DNA of 64,000 nt from Mycolicibacterium neoaurum (GTDB taxonomy: Bacteria; Actinomycetota; Actinomycetes; Mycobacteriales; Mycobacteriaceae). Numbering within the stretch: the first letter of the stretch is position 1; every line of letters begins with the position of its first letter. A model generated the notes under the pieces. That model ran no database searches and was not told where the DNA came from. It worked only from the letters and a program-made list of their open reading frames with translations. Position numbers and translations under genes: made by a program. The stretch covers positions 1,054,001 to 1,118,000 of the forward strand of contig NZ_JAQIIX010000001.1 of the NCBI RefSeq assembly GCF_036946495.1, given 5' to 3'. Below are positions 62,645 through 64,000 of the stretch, piece by piece.

Positions 62645-64000
62645 CTAGATCCTCCGCCGCCGACCCAGCAGGGCGGCACCGCCGACGGCACCGAGGCTCA
62701 GCACCGCGCACGCCACCGCCGCGGTGATCAACAGCGTCTGGTTGCTCCCCCCGGTGGCCGGAGCCTCCTCGGCGGCCAGCCGCAGCCGATAGTCACCGGG
62801 CAGCGGACCTTCCCGCGGTGCGTCGAGACCCGGGTACTGCTGAGTCCGGTGCACCTCGAACATCCGCTCGCCGCCCGCGCTCTGCTTCCACACACCCCAG
62901 GCCGGCGTCGCACCGTCGAGCAACACCCGGCGTTCCCCGTAGCGGGCGTCATCGCCGATATCGACGACGCGCTGCACGCGGAAGGGTTCGTACACCGCGT
63001 CGGAGTAGCGGACCTGCACCGGCACATTGTCGTAGCGGAACAGCGGCGGCGGGGGCGGCGGCGCGATGGCCCCGATATTGGCGATCGTCGGGATGAACCC
63101 GCCGCCGAAGAAGCTGCCCACGGCCACCCCGACCGCGGTGCTGACCACGGTGTTGACGGTGTTGAGCACCACCGCGGTGAAGCTGTACGCCGCGAGGTCG
63201 GCCACATACATGACCATCCGCTGCAGCGGCGGGATCGTCACCACGCGCGGCTGATTCTCGTACTCGTAGACGATGCGCACCGGGTCGCGATAGGGGTTGA
63301 CGATCATCGGCCGGTAGAACTCGTCGTACTGGACCCAGTCCGGGCTCCACTGCCGCACCCGGTTGTCCCAGTCGCGCTGGTCGGCGCGCAGCTCACGCTG
63401 GTCCGCACGCAGCTGGCGCTGATCCTCGCGGAGTTGGAGCTGGTCCTCGCGCAGCTCACGGCGCTCCTGTGCCAGCCGATCGCGCTCCTCAGCCAGACCG
63501 ACCAGCGATGACAGCGCAGCCAGGTCCTCGACCTTGGCCGGCTCCGGCTTGACCTCGACCGGCGCGGCCTTGCTGGCCAGCACGACATCATCGGCGGGGG
63601 CCTCCAGCACGGCGGGCTTCACGGTCTCGATGACGCGGGCCATCGGCTCGACTCGTTCGGTGTCGGTGGGCTGCTCGGTTTCCGCGGTCGGCTCGGTCGA
63701 CCCGGTCGATTCGGTGGGCTTCTCGGTGCTGGGAGTTGCCGGGGCGTCGGTGGTCGACTCGGCCGGCTTCTCGGTGGTGGGAGTTGCCGAGGCGTCGGTG
63801 CTCGACGGCGGCGGGGTCTCGGTGCGCGCCCCGCGGGTGGCGGGCTCCTGGGTCGCGGGCTCCCGGGTGCCGGGCACAGCGCTTGTGGACGGCACAGCGC
63901 TGGTGGACGGCGGCGTGACCGACGTGGTCGTCACCTGGGCGCTCGAACGGGTGGTGGTCGTCTCGGGTGCCCGGGTGGGCTGCGGGGCAACCGTTTCCGG
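62645..64000 (-). CDS. Surface protein with P/T-rich stalk, coiled coil and sortase-like tail (partial, N-terminus outside window)
   Basis: The frame stays open through the window end, so the start is missing (a GTG at 63934 is internal). Visible parts: a Pro/Thr/Glu-rich stalk of about 130 residues, a heptad coiled coil (LREDQLQ, LREDQRQ, LRADQRE, LRADQRD), a hydrophobic middle (LNTVNTVVSTAVGVAVGSFFGGGF), a folded domain, and a C-terminal APATGG followed by a 23-residue membrane helix and RRRRI. That tail has the layout of a sortase sorting signal with A for L in LPxTG. It may equally be a simple membrane anchor. Function unknown. Confidence 0.8.
   Translation of the reverse strand, partial: PETVAPQPTRAPETTTTRSSAQVTTTSVTPPSTSAVPSTSAVPGTREPATQEPATRGARTETPPPSSTDASATPTTEKPAESTTDAPATPSTEKPTESTGSTEPTAETEQPTDTERVEPMARVIETVKPAVLEAPADDVVLASKAAPVEVKPEPAKVEDLAALSSLVGLAEERDRLAQERRELREDQLQLREDQRQLRADQRELRADQRDWDNRVRQWSPDWVQYDEFYRPMIVNPYRDPVRIVYEYENQPRVVTIPPLQRMVMYVADLAAYSFTAVVLNTVNTVVSTAVGVAVGSFFGGGFIPTIANIGAIAPPPPPPLFRYDNVPVQVRYSDAVYEPFRVQRVVDIGDDARYGERRVLLDGATPAWGVWKQSAGGERMFEVHRTQQYPGLDAPREGPLPGDYRLRLAAEEAPATGGSNQTLLITAAVACAVLSLGAVGGAALLGRRRRI

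Overview
The window is high-GC actinobacterial DNA. Gene content and order point to a Mycobacterium, probably a non-tuberculous, Mycolicibacterium-like species. The evidence is the syntenic run caeA/hip1, panB, CYTH-CHAD, rnpB, RNase HI-phosphatase, zinc ribbon, NIF3, aminotransferase, ptkA, ptpA, SURF1, cobD, tRNA-Val, ahpE, DUF3052, aceE, mabR, fabD-acpM-kasA-kasB-accD6, glpD, TetR, AGPS-like oxidase, lipid kinase, DUF3145, mscR. This matches, from memory, the M. tuberculosis Rv2223c-Rv2260 order. Mycobacterial lipid genes and Tat/Sec/lipoprotein signals support it. No origin, CRISPR array or prophage was seen.

Layout. 1-7.4 kb: two alpha/beta-hydrolases (the first cut by the window edge), a WS/DGAT acyltransferase, panB, an enoyl-CoA hydratase and a CYTH-CHAD protein. 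7.4-7.8 kb: RNase P RNA on the minus strand. 7.9-11.8 kb: a 13E12-type HNH protein, then a thioredoxin-reductase-like/methyltransferase fusion divergent from an XRE-cupin regulator. 11.8-18.7 kb: a tightly overlapping housekeeping block (RNase HI-phosphatase, zinc ribbon, NIF3, aminotransferase on minus; ptkA, ptpA, SURF1 on plus; cobD on minus). 18.9-26.3 kb: an accessory block with a small secreted protein, a SOUL protein and a minus-strand operon of acyl-CoA synthetase, DUF3556 membrane protein, phytoene-desaturase-type oxidoreductase and an orphan protein, with a PucR regulator upstream. 26.3-37.8 kb: tRNA-Val, a frameshifted ahpE, DUF3052, a lipoprotein, aceE, then mabR and the FAS-II operon that elongates mycolic-acid precursors.

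37.8-39.2 kb and 61.3-62.6 kb hold two nearly identical 1313-bp IS30-family elements in opposite orientation. Each sits at the exact centre of its own copy of a 47-bp palindromic intergenic repeat and each has a different 3-bp target duplication. The 22 kb between them carries an SDR/LysR pair, glpD-tetR divergent from AGPS-like oxidase-lipid kinase, a TetR-SDR-Baeyer-Villiger-type cluster with a clear operator palindrome, mscR plus a metallo-hydrolase, a GH5-like lipoprotein, a StyA-like flavoprotein, a SABATH-like methyltransferase, a TPP enzyme/DapB-like pair and an SDR.

The most unusual gene lies immediately before the second IS, at 60847-61254. It is a 135-residue protein built of hexapeptide repeats. 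Its C-terminal half has a cysteine at every third residue (12 in exact register), and it is translationally coupled to the SDR before it. The window ends inside a P/T-rich, coiled-coil, membrane-anchored surface protein whose tail resembles a sortase signal.
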